Assembly: GCF_008123425.1 (NCBI RefSeq)
Contig: NZ_VSSS01000042.1
Coordinates: 63,360 to 127,359 of the forward strand
DNA from: Bradyrhizobium rifense
GTDB taxonomy: Bacteria; Pseudomonadota; Alphaproteobacteria; Rhizobiales; Xanthobacteraceae
Direction: 5' to 3'
Length of the DNA: 64,000 nt
This document shows, one piece after another, positions 51,413 to 61,801 of this stretch. Position 1 is the stretch's first letter, and every line of letters begins with the position of its first letter. The notes under the pieces are model-generated. The model saw nothing but the letters and a program-made list of their open reading frames with translations, did not search any database and was not told the DNA's origin. Both the position numbers and the translations under genes were made by a program.

Positions 51413-52123
51413 ATGGGTATCGAGCAAAAGGTTGCCATCATCACCGGTGCATCGCAGGGCATCGGCGCCGCCCTGGTCCAGGGCTTTCGCGATCGCAATT
51501 ATCGCGTGGTCGCCACCGCGCGTTCCGTCAAGCCGTCGGGCGACGATGATGTCCTCACCGTTCCCGGCGACATCGCCGACCGGAAGACCGCAGAGCGCGT
51601 GGTTGCGCAGGCCGTCGCCCGCTTTGGCCGTGTCGACACGCTGGTCAACAATGCCGGCATCTTCCTGGCAAAGCCGTTCACGCAGTACACGGCCGAGGAC
51701 TATGCGGCGGTGATGGGCACGAACGTGGCCGGCTTCTTCAACATCACGCAGCTCGCCATCGCCGAGATGGAGAAGCAGGGGTCTGGCCACGTCGTCCAGA
51801 TCACAACCACCCTGGTCGATCAGGCCAACTCCAACGTGCCCTCGGTGCTGGCCTCGTTGAGCAAGGGCGGACTGAACGCCGCGACCAAATCACTCGCGAT
51901 CGAATACGCCAGGCGCGGCATTCGCGTGAATGCGGTTGCGCCCGGCATCATCAAGTCGCCGATGCACCCGGTCGCGACGCACGCCCAGCTCGGCGCGATG
52001 CACCCGGTCGGTCACATGGGCGAGATGTCCGACATCGTCGATGCCGTGCTCTATCTGGAGCAGGCGAGTTTCGTCACCGGCGAGATCCTGCACGTCGATG
52101 GCGGCCAGAGCGCAGGCCATTGA
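51413..52123 (+). CDS. SDR-fold protein lacking the catalytic tyrosine
   Basis: The 236-residue protein has the SDR NAD(P) motif TGASQGIGAALV, NNAGIF and the C-terminal VNAVAPGIIKSPMH and GEILHVDGGQ, so the fold is secure. In the active-site stretch PSVLASLSKGGLN, however, the Lys is present but the position four before it is Ala rather than Tyr, and the preceding Ser site reads TTT. Classical oxidoreductase chemistry may be lost or use another residue. It starts 7 bases after AGGAG and is followed by an MFS transporter gene (19 bases). A LysR gene is divergent. Confidence 0.85.
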   Translation: MGIEQKVAIITGASQGIGAALVQGFRDRNYRVVATARSVKPSGDDDVLTVPGDIADRKTAERVVAQAVARFGRVDTLVNNAGIFLAKPFTQYTAEDYAAVMGTNVAGFFNITQLAIAEMEKQGSGHVVQITTTLVDQANSNVPSVLASLSKGGLNAATKSLAIEYARRGIRVNAVAPGIIKSPMHPVATHAQLGAMHPVGHMGEMSDIVDAVLYLEQASFVTGEILHVDGGQSAGH

Positions 52124-52142
52124 GCCCGTGCAGGAGGATGGC

Positions 52143-53372
52143 ATGACTGAACTCAGCGCAGATACCAAGCACCACGCCCGGCCGCATCCGCGGCCGGGGT
52201 CGACGTCCCAGCAGACTTGGCGATTTGCGATCGCGGGCTTGTCCGCGTCGCTCGTCGGCCTTGGTCTCGCGCGCTTTTCCTACACACCGCTGATCCCTGC
52301 CCTGATCGCTGCAAAATGGTTCGGCGCATCCGACGTTGTCTATCTCGGTGCCGCGAACCTTGCCGGCTATCTCGCCGGCGCGCTCGCGGCGCGAGCCGTC
52401 GCCGCACGTATCGGCGCGGTGAACGCGCTGCGTGCGATGATGCTGCTCGCGACGCTCTCGTTCTTTGCGAGCTCAACGCCTGTGTCGTTCATGTGGTTCT
52501 TCGCCTGGCGTTTCCTCTCCGGCCTGACCGGCGGCATCATCATGGTGCTGGCGGCCTCCGTCATTCTGCCGCACACCTCGCCCGCCCGGCGCGGCATTGT
52601 CGGCGGCGTGATCTTTGCGGGCGTCGGTCTCGGCGTCGCCGCATCGGGCACGCTGGTGCCGCTGTTGCTGCAACAGGGCTTGCAGCAGAGCTGGTATGGC
52701 CTCGGCGTGCTCTCGGCCGTGCTGACGTTCGCGAGCTGGTGGAACTGGCCTGCGGAGGCCAAGGCCGATGCTGCGCCTGTGCATCAGGCGAAGCAGCGTC
52801 ACACGCCGACGGCCGCCCGTGCGTTGCTGATCCAGTACGGCCTCAACGCGGTCGCGCTGGTGCCCCACATGGTCTTCCTCGTCGATTTCGTGGCACGCGG
52901 CCTCGGCCAGGGCATTGCGGCGGGATCGCGCTATTGGGTGCTGTACGGCCTCGGCGCGATCGTCGGCCCGCTGGTCACCGGCCATCTCGGTGATCGATCC
53001 GGATTCGGCCCGGCCTTGCGCGCGGCCTTCTTGATCGAGGCGGCCGCCGTGCTGCTCCCGACCGTCAGCACCGCGCCGGCGTCACTGATCGTGTCGAGCA
53101 TCGTGGTCGGCGGCTTCACGCCGGGCATCGTGCCGCTGGTGCTCGGACGTATCCATGAGCTTGTCCCGCATTCGAGCGAGCAGCAGCGCGCGACATGGAG
53201 CCACGCCACCACGAGCTTTGCGCTGTTCCAGGCCGCGGCCGCTTACGGCTTCTCCTGGATCTACGCAAACACCGGCGGCGACTATCTCGTCCTGTTCGCT
53301 CTCGGCGGCGGCGCCGTGGTGCTCGCACTCGCGATCGACCTCGGCCTCGCGCTCACCACGCGCAAGGCATAG
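52143..53372 (+). CDS. MFS transporter of the YbfB/YjiJ family
   Basis: A 409-residue 12-helix major facilitator. FAIAGLSASLVGLGLARFSYTPLIPALIAAKWF and NLAGYLAGALAARAV near the start are the YbfB/YjiJ hallmark, and GHLGDRSGFGPAL lies in the middle loop. The start follows AGGAGGATGGC. It is co-transcribed with the SDR gene and may export a compound handled by it. Substrate unknown; related proteins are linked to drug or small-molecule efflux. Confidence 0.86.
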   Translation: MTELSADTKHHARPHPRPGSTSQQTWRFAIAGLSASLVGLGLARFSYTPLIPALIAAKWFGASDVVYLGAANLAGYLAGALAARAVAARIGAVNALRAMMLLATLSFFASSTPVSFMWFFAWRFLSGLTGGIIMVLAASVILPHTSPARRGIVGGVIFAGVGLGVAASGTLVPLLLQQGLQQSWYGLGVLSAVLTFASWWNWPAEAKADAAPVHQAKQRHTPTAARALLIQYGLNAVALVPHMVFLVDFVARGLGQGIAAGSRYWVLYGLGAIVGPLVTGHLGDRSGFGPALRAAFLIEAAAVLLPTVSTAPASLIVSSIVVGGFTPGIVPLVLGRIHELVPHSSEQQRATWSHATTSFALFQAAAAYGFSWIYANTGGDYLVLFALGGGAVVLALAIDLGLALTTRKA

Positions 53373-53386
53373 AAGCGGCGGCGTGA

Positions 53387-54847
53387 TCAGGAATATCGCA
53401 TCACGCCGTCGTCGATCCGGCCGAAGCGCAACGAGACGATGTCGAGGGCATAGTTCTGGTACAGCCGCCACGGCTGCTTCGAGCCCTGCTTCGGCATTTT
53501 TGCGACCGAGCGCTGCACATAGCCAGAGGTGAAATCGAGCGACGGCTGCGCGGTGATCTCGGGGTCGTCATTGTGCGGCATCGCCTGCCGGAAATTGTGC
53601 CGGTCCATGTAGTTGATCAGACGGCAGACATATTCGCAGGTGAGATCGCATTTCAGCGTCCAGGACGCGTTGGTGTACCCGAAGGCCGAAGCCATGTTCG
53701 GAACGTCGGCATACATCATGCCCTTGTAAGTCAGCGTGTTGGCAAAATCGACGGCGTTGCCGTCGACGCTGACTTCGAGGCCGCCGACGACCTGGAGCAC
53801 CAGGCCCGTCGCCGTCACGATGATGTCGGCCGCGAGCTCGCTGCCATCCTTCAGGCGGATGCCATCGCGGGTAAAGCTGTCGATCTCGTTGGTGACCACG
53901 GCGGCGCGCTTTTCGCGGATCGCCTTGAACAGATCGCCGTCGGGCACGAGGCAGAGCCGCTGGTCCCAAGGGTTGTAGCGCGGCGTGAAATGCGTGGCGA
54001 TGTCGTAGTCCGGCCCGAGCGCCATCCGCACGCCCCCGAGGATCAGGTTCTTCACCTTGTCCGGCCTCCGCCGGCTGAGCTGGAAGAAGAACATTCCCCA
54101 CATGACGTTGCGCCAGCGGATGACGTGATAGGCCAGCCGCGTCGGCAAATTGCGGCGGAGCTTGTTGGCGACCGGATCCTGTGCCGGACGCGACACCACA
54201 TAGGTCGGCGACCGCTGCAGCATGGTGACCTGCGCCGCTTTCTTGGCGAGTTCCGGCACCAGCGTCACCGCGGTCGCGCCCGAGCCGATCACGACGACGC
54301 GCTTGCCCGCGTAGTCGATGTCCTCGGTCCATTTCTGCGGATGCACGATGCGGCCGGCGAAATCAGCCGCGCCATTGAACTCCGGCGTATAGCCCGCCTC
54401 GTATTTGTAATAGCCCGAGCACATGAACAGGAAGTTGCAGGTGAAGCGCACGAGCTCGGTCGCGCCCTCGCCCGTGATACGCTCGACCTCGACAGTCCAG
54501 CGCGCGTCCGGCGTCGACCACGCCGCGCGCTTGACGCGATGACGGAAGCAGATGTGCTTCTCGATGCCGTTCTCGGCCGCGGTCTCGCGCACATAGTTGA
54601 GGATCTGCGGTCCGTCCGCGATCGCCTTCGGATCGGTCCACGGCTTGAAGGAATAGCCGAGTGTGAACATGTCGCTGTCGGAGCGAATGCCGGGATAGCG
54701 AAACAGGTCCCAGGTCCCGCCGATGCAATCGCGCCCCTCCAGGATGACGTAGCTCTTGCCCGCGCACTTGCTCTGCAAGTGATAGCCCGCGCCGATTCCG
54801 GACAGCCCGGCACCGACGATCAGCACGTCGAAATGTTCTTGTTGCAT
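53387..54847 (-). CDS. Class B flavin monooxygenase (Baeyer-Villiger type)
   Basis: A 486-residue FAD- and NADPH-binding enzyme: FAD motif VLIVGAGLSGIGAGYHL (from residue 9), NAD(P) motif VVVIGSGATAVTLVP (near 184-198) and the fingerprint FAGRIVHPQKW (163-173), which matches FxGxxxHxxxW of FMOs and BVMOs. It may oxidise ketones or heteroatoms. No adjacent substrate pathway is visible. The start ATG follows GGAGGAAACC. Ends 15 bases from the MFS gene (convergent). Confidence 0.88.
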   Translation of the reverse strand: MQQEHFDVLIVGAGLSGIGAGYHLQSKCAGKSYVILEGRDCIGGTWDLFRYPGIRSDSDMFTLGYSFKPWTDPKAIADGPQILNYVRETAAENGIEKHICFRHRVKRAAWSTPDARWTVEVERITGEGATELVRFTCNFLFMCSGYYKYEAGYTPEFNGAADFAGRIVHPQKWTEDIDYAGKRVVVIGSGATAVTLVPELAKKAAQVTMLQRSPTYVVSRPAQDPVANKLRRNLPTRLAYHVIRWRNVMWGMFFFQLSRRRPDKVKNLILGGVRMALGPDYDIATHFTPRYNPWDQRLCLVPDGDLFKAIREKRAAVVTNEIDSFTRDGIRLKDGSELAADIIVTATGLVLQVVGGLEVSVDGNAVDFANTLTYKGMMYADVPNMASAFGYTNASWTLKCDLTCEYVCRLINYMDRHNFRQAMPHNDDPEITAQPSLDFTSGYVQRSVAKMPKQGSKQPWRLYQNYALDIVSLRFGRIDDGVMRYS

Positions 54848-54892
54848 GGTTTCCTCCGCCGGGAGGGATTGTCCGACCGTTGCAGGGGCCAG

Positions 54893-56140
54893 TCAACCGA
54901 CCATGACGGAGGAGGACGCTCGACGCTGCTCCGCCGCGACGGCGCAGAGCAGCACAAATGGCAAAATCAAGAACAACGGCCCAAGGGCCAGCCCGGTGAA
55001 GCTGGCCAGCGAGGCGGCCACCAAGGGTAGCAGCAGCACCATCGCCGCCCCGGCATCGAACCATTGAGCGCCGATTTGCGAATCCTGCTGAGCGTTCTTG
55101 AGCCACACGACCACGAATGCTCCGAACACGAGGTCGTAGTCCTGCAGATAGGGCGTGGCGAGGCAGGTCCCGACGAGGACCAGGGCGTTGCGAATGTGCG
55201 CAGGATCGTCGCGCAGCCAACTCCAACCAACGACAAGAGCCGCCACGACCGCGCAGACCGCCTGCAGCGCGTAGGACAATTCGACCCCGCCTCCCAGACG
55301 CCGAACCAGCACGAACACCGAAACCATGCGGTGCCAGACCCCGGCGCCATCCTCGAGGACCACTGTGCGCAGCACCGACAGATTGTGCTGGTACTCCACC
55401 CAGACGGCGGGACCGAAGATCACAATGCTGGCCGCGATCAGCAGGAGCGCGGTGGCGCCGGCCGCACCGATCACCCGCCAGCGCCGGCCCGCGATCATTG
55501 CAACAGGCAGCATCAATGCGAGGTGTGGTTTATAGATCAGCAGGCCAAACAGAATTCCCGCCACTGCCGGCCGGCGGTCGACCAGCAGGAGCCCGCCACC
55601 CAGGAGGGCTGCCGTCAATGTGCCGTTTTGTCCGGTCAGCGCGTTGACGAACACGGCCGGCGCCGCCAGCGAGAGCACCAATGCCTTGTCGCCCGCAGCG
55701 AGCTTCAGCGCGCGATAAAAGCCGTACCAGGTCGACGCGAGCCATACGAAGAACGCAGGCACGTAGGGAAGGAGCGCGAACGGCGCGGTGAGCAGCAGGA
55801 GAACCGGTGGGTAGGAATAGTTATGGAAATCGATCTGAAACCCGGTCAACGAGGTCTCGAAATCATGGAAGGCGACGAAGTCGTAGACCTCGGCTGCACG
55901 GCCATGCAGTGCCAGATAGGCGCCCGTCCAATAGTTGATGAAGTCCGCGCAGATCGGATCGCCAATGCCATCCGCCGGACCCACGCGGGTGCGGGCAACC
56001 AGTTCGACCACGAAAGCGATCGCCGCAACGACAATCCAGCAATACGCGACAAGGCGGAGCCGTTCCGGATCGAGCAGCTTCGTGACAGGCGCCCGCAGCT
56101 GCGGAGCAGGAGGCTTTGCCGGCTGAGCTGCTGACGTCAT
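54893..56140 (-). CDS. GT87-type (DUF2029) polytopic glycosyltransferase
   Basis: From the ATG at 56140 the protein is 415 residues with about nine to ten membrane helices. DFINYWTGAYLALHGRAAEVYD and the later FHNYSYPPVLLLLTAPFALLPY are typical of the GT87 (DUF2029) family, whose members use polyprenyl-phosphate sugars such as in mannosylation of lipids. In Bradyrhizobium the role is unknown. The frame upstream to 56179 lacks similarity. It stands alone. Confidence 0.78.
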   Translation of the reverse strand: MTSAAQPAKPPAPQLRAPVTKLLDPERLRLVAYCWIVVAAIAFVVELVARTRVGPADGIGDPICADFINYWTGAYLALHGRAAEVYDFVAFHDFETSLTGFQIDFHNYSYPPVLLLLTAPFALLPYVPAFFVWLASTWYGFYRALKLAAGDKALVLSLAAPAVFVNALTGQNGTLTAALLGGGLLLVDRRPAVAGILFGLLIYKPHLALMLPVAMIAGRRWRVIGAAGATALLLIAASIVIFGPAVWVEYQHNLSVLRTVVLEDGAGVWHRMVSVFVLVRRLGGGVELSYALQAVCAVVAALVVGWSWLRDDPAHIRNALVLVGTCLATPYLQDYDLVFGAFVVVWLKNAQQDSQIGAQWFDAGAAMVLLLPLVAASLASFTGLALGPLFLILPFVLLCAVAAEQRRASSSVMVG

Positions 56141-56246
56141 GAGTTGGTATGCCGCATGTTCGGACCGAACATGCAACAAGCCTCATTATGGCCTGGTTAA
56201 CAAGCCGCGACAATCACCCCCCGTACGCGCAACCATGACCGCCATG

Positions 56247-56278
56247 AAAAAGGCCCCAGATCGCTCCGGGGCCTTTTT
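56247..56278 (-). terminator. Terminator after ahcY
   Basis: AAAAAGGCCCC and GGGGCCTTTTT form an 11-bp stem around a 10-base loop, ending in a T-run on the minus strand 5 bases past the ahcY stop codon. Confidence 0.85.
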
Positions 56279-56282
56279 TAAC

Positions 56283-57704
<1,422 letters not shown>

Positions 57705-57729
57705 TGCGAGTGTCCTATGGTTGAACGGG

Positions 57730-57815
57730 CATTCCGGGACGCCTCCAAGAGGTGCCCCGGAATCGCGACGTGAGGATTAAGGATTCCGGATTCGTGCGAA
57801 CCCGGAATGACGCAC
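57730..57815. repeat. Inverted repeats between metK and ahcY
   Basis: Two stems share the core ATTCCGG: ATTCCGGG/CCCGGAAT around an inner GCACCTC/GAGGCGT pair, and ATTCCGG/CCGGAAT around GTTCGCACGAAT. Such ATTCCGG elements are, as I recall, common in Bradyrhizobium intergenic regions and could also act as the metK terminator. Confidence 0.55.
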
Positions 57816-57820
57816 AAAAA

Positions 57821-59017
<1,197 letters not shown>

Positions 59018-59050
59018 CAGTAACCCCTTGTTCCGCCGCTTCAGGCGGAG
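59018..59050 (-). promoter_or_regulatory. metK leader with hairpin and ribosome site
   Basis: On the minus strand TCCGCC-TGAAGC-GGCGGA (59049-59032) forms a hairpin 2 bases before AAGGGG, the metK ribosome site (59029-59024). GTAA upstream and TTAC over the site could also pair. A structured 5' leader before metK could bind SAM, but no known SAM riboswitch consensus is matched. Confidence 0.4.
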
Positions 59051-59076
59051 TTTGCGATGTTTACCCTTGGATTATG

Positions 59077-60432
59077 TCAATCACGCCGGCGCGAGATGAC
59101 GTAGGATTCGTCGAGAAACCAGAGCCCGTTGTACTTTCGCAGTACATCCCTGGCGGCATCCAGAGTGCGGCCGTTTTGAGTCATATCTGTCAACCGGTCG
59201 TCCTCAATCTGAGCGACATACACCGCCGCATTCCACGCTGCAAAGGCTGTCGAGGTTCCGATGGTACCCGTCACCTCGTTGGGCAGCGCTTCCATATCAT
59301 ACCTGAAGATCGAACGGTTATCCGCGTAAGCATTAAAATTTAAGTCGCGGCCCAACGAGCCAAGCTCGTACTTAACGGCGCGCAATAGCTCATGACGGCT
59401 CACCGAGAAAGGATTTTCTCCGGGCCAGATCGCCTGGATCATTTCCATGCCGGGATCGTGACCATGGGAGTGAATACCGATCAGGCGACCGCCCGGCCGC
59501 AAGGCCTTAGCCAGCGGTGCAATGATCCGCTTGGCCCGGAAATTGACCGAGGACAGCGCCCGGTATGGCTGGGATGCAATGACGAGGTCGAAATTGGCCT
59601 CGGTCTGGCCCGGCCGCGGAATGGTCGAATCCAGCAGGAACCGGTGGTCCTCGCGGTAGAGCACCAGCACGACCGGCCGCTCATACAACGGCATCGCCGT
59701 CCGCGGGCTGATCGCGGCACGCCAGTTCTGCTCCAGAAACGGCCGCAGTTCGGCGATCTGCTGCTCGAATTCGCCCGATGAGGCGCCTCGCAGCGGGACC
59801 TCGTGCCAGACGGTGGCAGCGGCAGCCGCAGGCGACGCCGGCGTCAGCCAGGGCGCCTCCGAGTAAAACATGTTGGTGAAGACGAAAACCGACGCCGGAT
59901 GCTCGAAAATGCGGTCCGGAACCTTCTCAAGCGTCAGGCGCAGATCCTCGAGGCTGAGCTCCTTGCCGGCCACATAGAACGGCATGTGCGGGTAGCGCTG
60001 GTGCGTGGCACGCAGTACCCGCGCCAGCACTGTACCGTCGCCGACACCGGCGTCGAAGATGCGCAGGGCCGGCGGCCGTGGATGGATGCTGGCGAGTTCC
60101 AGCGCGACGCGCTCCGCAACCACCCGCTTCTCGCTGCAGGTGTGGACGAACAGCAGATACTTCTGCCGGTTCTCGAAGAACCGGAAATTGCCGCGCGGAT
60201 CGCGCTTTTCCGGAGGCACCTGGAGCCCCCGCGGCGGCGGCAGGCCGCCTGTCGTGGACGCGGCGATATAGGCCTGGATCCGCTCCAGCGTGTCGATGGT
60301 GATGCGCTTGCCCTCGCGCAGCCGGTGCACGAGCTTCCCATCGTTCACAGCACGCCGGCCAAACGTCGATTCCGCCATGTCCGCCTTGCGGCAGAACTCG
60401 GTGATTTGGCTCAGGATTTCGTCGTTTTTCAT
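59077..60432 (-). CDS. HTH-methyltransferase fusion protein upstream of metK
   Basis: From the ATG at 60432 the protein is 451 residues. Residues 5-58 (ILSQITEFCRKADMAESTFGRRAVNDGKLVHRLREGKRITIDTLERI) look like a DNA-binding helix-turn-helix of the lambda-repressor type, followed by a SAM-binding domain with RIFDAGVGDGTVLARVL (motif I at 126-135), FDLVIASQPYRALS and LRPGGRLIGIHSHG. It sits directly above metK (59 bases) and ahcY on the same strand, so it may be a SAM-responsive regulator or a modification enzyme of the methyl cycle. The combined architecture is not one I can name. Confidence 0.75.
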   Translation of the reverse strand: MKNDEILSQITEFCRKADMAESTFGRRAVNDGKLVHRLREGKRITIDTLERIQAYIAASTTGGLPPPRGLQVPPEKRDPRGNFRFFENRQKYLLFVHTCSEKRVVAERVALELASIHPRPPALRIFDAGVGDGTVLARVLRATHQRYPHMPFYVAGKELSLEDLRLTLEKVPDRIFEHPASVFVFTNMFYSEAPWLTPASPAAAAATVWHEVPLRGASSGEFEQQIAELRPFLEQNWRAAISPRTAMPLYERPVVLVLYREDHRFLLDSTIPRPGQTEANFDLVIASQPYRALSSVNFRAKRIIAPLAKALRPGGRLIGIHSHGHDPGMEMIQAIWPGENPFSVSRHELLRAVKYELGSLGRDLNFNAYADNRSIFRYDMEALPNEVTGTIGTSTAFAAWNAAVYVAQIEDDRLTDMTQNGRTLDAARDVLRKYNGLWFLDESYVISRRRD

Positions 60433-60613
60433 GGAGTGGGACGGCGGTGGGCAGAAAAGTTGGGACCTGTGTCCTAGCAGCTTCTGCCCACTCAGGGAAT
60501 AGCCTCTGGAATTGCTCCAGGTCCAGACTCCCCTCCGAATAAACCCCATCGTGCATTTGGCCGCACCTACACTTTTCGGTATAGGTGGCGAACGGGGAAG
60601 TTCGGGGCTGGAT

Positions 60614-61702
60614 ATGTTCAGGGCGATTTGGCTCGCCGCTTGTCTTCTGGCGGCAGTATCGGGCGGCGCGCGTGCAGGTTACTTGGACGAGAACCCCGAC
60701 GAATTATTCGCATCGGTCTATGAAAAGATCGGCGCCCTGCCCGTGGTGGCGGCGCGCGACCCATTTGTCTGGCTGCGTCTGGAAGAGCTGAAGCGCGAGC
60801 CGTGCGACCAGAAAAGCATCGGCGATCTCGCGCTGATGCTGGACAAGCTCGGCTACCGGCGACAGGCCGCTGACGGGCTCTACAAATTCGTCATGAATTG
60901 CGGCGCGCCGATCACGGCACTGCATCGCTCGATCAACATCTATCTGAAGCTCACGGATTATCCCCGAGCGGTCGAGGTTGCCGACGAGTTCATCCGGCGC
61001 GCACCGACCAATCACGACGCGCACTACTTGCGGGGCGTCGCGCTTGAAGGCGTGCAAGACTACCGCCGCGCGCTGGCCGATTATTCCGATGCCATCGAGC
61101 TCTATGGCACGGACAAGAAATCGATCTCGAGCCGTGTCTTCCTGCGCATGGCAGGCGCCTATGCCGCTCTCAAACAGTTCTGCGAGGCAACAGCGCCAAT
61201 CAGTTTATGGGTCGCGCTCGATCCGGCCGCCCGCGATACCAGCCAGACGCGGAAAATCATCGCGGACTACGAGAGCCAGGGCAACTGCGTCGCCTCGACC
61301 GGATCCCGCAAGGAAAGCTTCCCTCTGCGCGGGGGAAAGGACGTCGTCACGGTGAAGGCTGCGATCAACGGCGTCTCCGGACTGTTCGTCCTCGATACCG
61401 GCGCGAGCTACGTGTCCGTAAAGGCCGCGTTTGCCAGCCGCGCCAAAATCTCCGACGCAGGCGCCAGTGAGATTACGCTCGTAACGGCCAACGGCCAAAG
61501 CAAGGCAAAGCTCTCCAGGGCCGACAGGGTTGCGCTCGGCAAGCTGGAGGCAACCAACGTGCCCGTGGCAATTCAGACCACGGACGACAAGAGCTTCGGT
61601 GCCGGCGTCGACGGTCTCCTCGGCATGAGCTTCCTGTCACGATTCGAAGTCCAAATGGCTGGCGGCGTCATCGAGGTCCGCACCCGCCAATCGAAGAAGT
61701 AA
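60614..61702 (+). CDS. TPR-containing retropepsin-like aspartic protease
   Basis: The ATG at 60614 gives a 362-residue exported protein (signal peptide to about RARAG, residue 20). TPR-like helices (about 60-200: GALP.., DYPRAVEVADEFIRRAPTNHDAHYLRG, DYRRALADYSDAIELYG) precede a retropepsin domain with catalytic Asp261 in FVLDTGASYVSV and the family's GVDGLLGMSFLSRFEVQ. It is single-domain like the bacterial APRc proteases and would dimerise. A periplasmic processing role is likely. A start at 60512 lacks a leader and is rejected. Confidence 0.85.
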   Translation: MFRAIWLAACLLAAVSGGARAGYLDENPDELFASVYEKIGALPVVAARDPFVWLRLEELKREPCDQKSIGDLALMLDKLGYRRQAADGLYKFVMNCGAPITALHRSINIYLKLTDYPRAVEVADEFIRRAPTNHDAHYLRGVALEGVQDYRRALADYSDAIELYGTDKKSISSRVFLRMAGAYAALKQFCEATAPISLWVALDPAARDTSQTRKIIADYESQGNCVASTGSRKESFPLRGGKDVVTVKAAINGVSGLFVLDTGASYVSVKAAFASRAKISDAGASEITLVTANGQSKAKLSRADRVALGKLEATNVPVAIQTTDDKSFGAGVDGLLGMSFLSRFEVQMAGGVIEVRTRQSKK

Positions 61703-61752
61703 GCCAGCATCCGCAAGCGCAGTATCTGAACCGAGGGTGCTTCAGGGGAGAC

Positions 61753-61773
61753 AAAAGGGGCACGTCCCCTTTT
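61753..61773. terminator. Hairpin between retropepsin and caspase-like genes
   Basis: AAAAGGGG and CCCCTTTT pair around CACGT, an 8-bp stem with a T-rich side. It lies 50 bases after the retropepsin stop codon and 28 before the next start. Confidence 0.7.
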
Positions 61774-61801
61774 CTGTCACGTCGCCGGCATCCGAGGCCC
61801 C

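Noticed and set aside
59018..59076. SAM-II or SAM/SAH riboswitch
   Set aside because: The leader has a hairpin and a possible pseudoknot but not the conserved bases of either class, so it is listed only as a structured leader.
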